In this document: one piece after another, positions 61,791 through 64,000 of the stretch | Layout of the letters: each line of letters opens with the position of its first letter | Position numbering within the stretch: the stretch's first letter is position 1 | From: Tenrec ecaudatus | Lineage: Eukaryota; Chordata; Mammalia; Afrosoricida; Tenrecidae | Assembly (NCBI RefSeq): GCF_050624435.1 | Contig: NC_134539.1 | Coordinates: 141,828,025 to 141,892,024 of the forward strand | Reading direction: 5' to 3' | Length of the DNA: 64,000 nt | Position numbers and translations under genes: made by a program | The notes under the pieces: generated by a model | What the model was told of the DNA's origin: nothing | The model's input: the letters and a program-made list of their open reading frames with translations, nothing else | The model's database searches: none

Positions 61791-61892
61791 GAGAGAAAAT
61801 TGCTGTCAGCAATCTGGAAAATGTGGTGAGAAGAATGGGGCTAGTCTGCAGTGATAAAGAGCACAGGGTGTTGAAATCTCTGCCGAAAGACA
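61791..61892 (+). CDS. EFCAB13: Module 5 exon b (102 nt)
   Basis: Acceptor ctttccaaag, donor gtaagc. The peptide opens EKIAVSNLENVVRRMGLV and ends LKSLPKD. It is one codon shorter than the other b exons. Asn replaces the loop-end Asp kept in the other four b exons. Confidence 0.92.
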
Positions 61893-61984
61893 GTAAGCAT
61901 TTAGCACATTCTTGGTAGCTTGGATTTACAGACTTGTGTATGAGCACTTCTAAAATTATTTATGCCTATGCTCTATAACTCAGA

Positions 61985-62040
61985 TAAGGTTGCTCTGAGT
62001 CAGAATTGACTCAGTAACCGTGGTTTTGGTTTGGGGTTTG
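61985..62040 (+). mobile_element. AfroSINE 3' tip
   Basis: 'ctctgagtcagaattgactc' followed by 'ggttttggtttggggttt'. Confidence 0.7.
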
Positions 62041-62459
62041 GATGCTCTACAAACCCCATTCAGAAAGCACAGGCTCTGCACAAGCAGCCCAGCTCTTGTA
62101 TTTGAAAACTGAGAAAACTTCCTTCACTTCTTTCCCACCATTAAAGATAAGTATCCCTTTCACCTTGAGAGCACTCTCTCATCTAAACTATGACCAAGAA
62201 GTACAGGGAAGTAAAGATAGTAAGAGAAAGACGGGAAAAGGGAGAAACAGGGAATTTAAAACCTTTCAAAAGCCAATCGATGGAGAGATGTGTAATAATG
62301 AAAACTGTCTTCATCTCTAGCTTCATTCTTTTCTGAGGTCAAATCAGACTCAACTTCCAAGCATATCTGAAGTTTTTTTCCTTGAATTTGTGGATATTGG
62401 GCTCTTTTTTAGTGTTTCCACCATGTAACCTATATTCTATACTGTGTCTTATCTTTCAG

Positions 62460-62513
62460 CTACTGGAAAAGTGTATAAGCGTAGATTGCTAAAAGGTGTG
62501 AAGACCCTCAAAG
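62460..62513 (+). CDS. EFCAB13: Module 5 exon c (54 nt)
   Basis: Acceptor tctttcag, donor gtgagt. Encodes TTGKVYKRRLLKGVKTLK including the split codon. Canonical c exon with an Arg at loop position 12. Confidence 0.93.
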
Positions 62514-63316
62514 GTGAGTGAGGAGCATCATGAGTGCCCAAGAACAAATCAAACCTTCATCCTTAGCCTTTAGTCCTCCATAGCCTAGCTTTGCTTCTCA
62601 CCAATTTAGTCCCCAATGAGATGCCACATAACATAACATTCTTCTTTGGGTGCATCACTGACCTTTTGAGCTACATTACAGTATCTTGTAACTGTAACAA
62701 GTTTCAAACACTGTTTGCTGGCAAGAATGTCTAATGGATCGGTTGTTTCAACCATGAATCTTCATTCCATCCTCTGTTGACCTCTCATGGGAAATTGCAG
62801 CAATGCTCCTGGACTAGTATTAAGGAAAATGCTCTATTTCCATTTTTGTCCTAAGCAACTGGAGCTGATCACAATTGCACAATTTATTTAGGGGTGATTC
62901 GACCATCTGGGGAGGGGTGCTCTGGGGTGGAAATGCTGGTGACTGTGTAATTCCCCATAGTATGACTGAAAGATGGAACTATTCAATTATATAATATGTA
63001 AATTATGTGCCAGTAAAACTGTTGGGGGAAAAAGAAAAATATTTTGAGAATTATACAAATTATTGATCTCTTACTACTCAAAAAATGATTGAAGTACCTC
63101 CCCATAAAGGTAATCACAATTAATAATTCAGTGAGTATCTTATTTCAATTTTTTTCTATTTTAATAGCCATATCGCAATAAATACACAGAACTGTTGAAA
63201 GTTTCCTTGTGCCCTTGTGCATTACCTTTTGACTGGGGCTGATGATGCTTGACCGCTATGTCTAGCATTTTCCCCTTAGACATCTATGCTCTGGTTTTTA
63301 CTCCTTCTTCCCTAAG
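62514..63316. other. Module 5 c-d intron, unassigned
   Basis: No gene. 62840-63030 looks like the A-rich 3' end of an old LINE ('ccagtaaaactgttggggga' plus A-rich tail), low certainty. Confidence 0.4.
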
Positions 63317-63424
63317 GACCAAGGGTCAAAATCAAAAAAGTGAAATCTCTTTTGAAAGACATGGGATTCCCGCTCCAGGATGAAGAACTTGAGGAGGTAA
63401 TGGAGCAAGAGCTATCCAGTGATG
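63317..63424 (+). CDS. EFCAB13: Module 5 exon d (108 nt)
   Basis: Acceptor ttccctaag, donor gtgagt. The peptide opens PRVKIKKVKSLLKDMGF and ends MEQELSSD. It is one codon longer than other d exons, offsetting the codon lost in this module's b exon, so the module stays at 318 nt. The open donor shows that the gene continues beyond the window. Confidence 0.9.
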
Positions 63425-64000
63425 GTGAGTGCTACAGATAGTGCTGTGACCTTTCGAGAAACGCGAGCTCTTCTGTCAGAACTGCTGAAAGTCACTGAGT
63501 TTAATAATGAAGTCAGTGTGAATAGAAAGACTTTAATTCTGACTGACGGAGAAATGCCATCGCTGACATTGTTTCTCAAAACACGTGTCAGGGATGTGGT
63601 GCTTGAAAAACTCAGTCATGCCTGGGATGCCACACTATTATGAAGCTGAAAGAAAAATTCATTAAAGAAAGTATTTAAGAGAAAAACTAAACAAATCAAA
63701 TGATAAACTAGGAGCCTGATTGCAAGACAGAGTTTTGTCCCTAAGGTACAACAAGTCCTTGAACATTAATAAGAAAGTGTTAAGAGTAGAACAACTGATA
63801 AAAATATAGCCAGGTAGTTTATAGAAGATAACATAAATAACATATGAAAAGATGTTCAACCTTACCAATAATCATAAATATATAAATAAAACAAGACAGA
63901 ATGGTTTTTCAATCACTGTTATGGTTTAAAATTTAAAAAGTTGATAACATCTAGACACCCTTTTGGAAAAGTCATCTAGAATTATCTATGTGGAGAGAAA
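63425..64000. other. Right-edge intron start with an open frame of unclear meaning
   Basis: A 74-codon plus frame (63419-63643) overlaps the last exon but is in another phase; it contains VTFRETRALLSELLKVTEF. The exon's own frame hits a stop at once after the donor (ggtgagtgctacagatag). After 63650 the sequence is AT-rich and unassigned. Confidence 0.4.

Larger units (their letters stand above)
9312..63424 (+). other. EFCAB13: EFCAB3/EFCAB13-like EF-hand repeat gene, internal part (20 exons, five four-exon modules)
   Basis: Twenty spliced exons give one continuous 529-codon reading frame. Every exon starts after AG, ends before GT, and is phase 1-1, so each is a frame-neutral cassette. The order a-b-c-d repeats five times; a and c exons hold 51-54 nt, b and d exons 102-108 nt. 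Each short exon supplies the start of an EF-hand-like loop and its following helix (c type: GKVYKxRLLxxVKSLK); each long exon supplies loop end, helix, 'MGI', linker and a helix ending LPVD. This alternation and wording match what I remember of EFCAB13 (C17orf57) and the long EFCAB3 genes of other mammals; no alignment was run. The biochemical role is not established here. Calcium ligands are largely missing, so a structural repeat is likelier than a calcium sensor. First and last exons of the gene lie outside the window. The d-to-a introns between modules are long (5.6-9.0 kb). Alternative: a different EF-hand repeat paralogue. Confidence 0.85.

Noticed and set aside
1-64000. CRISPR-like or bacterial features
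   Set aside because: Spaced direct repeats here are dispersed retroelements or microsatellites; the splice sites and SINEs show a mammalian genome.

Overview
This is vertebrate nuclear DNA, AT-rich and dominated by retrotransposon debris, with one large gene crossing it in small exons. The repeats point to an afrotherian mammal, most likely a tenrec: AfroSINE-type SINEs whose 3' end reads like 'gagtcagaattgactcaacg...ggtttggtttgg', the RTE LINE that shares that 3' end, and about 170-200 bp hAT MITEs resembling SPIN elements, known in tenrec among few mammals. The species call is inference; no search was run.

Main gene. From 9312 to 63424 on the + strand I find 20 coding exons of one gene, all with AG/GT splice sites, all phase 1-1, none with an in-frame stop. 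They form a fixed four-exon cycle, a (54 nt), b (105 nt), c (54 nt), d (105 nt), repeated five times: 9312-14186, 20012-25037, 34046-45667, 51314-54782 and 60729-63424. The 1587 nt encode 529 residues of degenerate EF-hand repeats, about 106 residues per module. The sequence style fits the EFCAB3/EFCAB13 family. The gene enters and leaves the window unfinished.

Left edge (1-9300). A minus-strand, intronless, fully open retrocopy of NKAPD1 (C11orf57) lies at 310-1242. After it comes a pile of repeats: antisense RTE pieces, a SPIN-like MITE, another hAT-like fragment, and an LTR-like repeat split by a younger insertion with a clean 15-bp target duplication.

Introns. The most frequent repeat is a family I call T: about 1.3-2.1 kb when long, ending in AATAAA and poly(A), commonly 5'-truncated. 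The longest copy (38914-41047) has 14-bp target duplications. Other content: L1 and RTE fragments, some deeply nested (56412-60605), LTR-like repeats, MIR and L2 relics, and microsatellites. A small but striking item at 30168-30217 is a 26-nt 3' fragment of tRNA-Phe, with CCA, followed by poly(A) and flanked by a 15-bp target duplication, inserted into an RTE copy.

No rRNA, intact tRNA, CRISPR array or gene promoter was found. Repeat boundaries are by eye and should be read as within 10-30 bases unless a target duplication fixes them.
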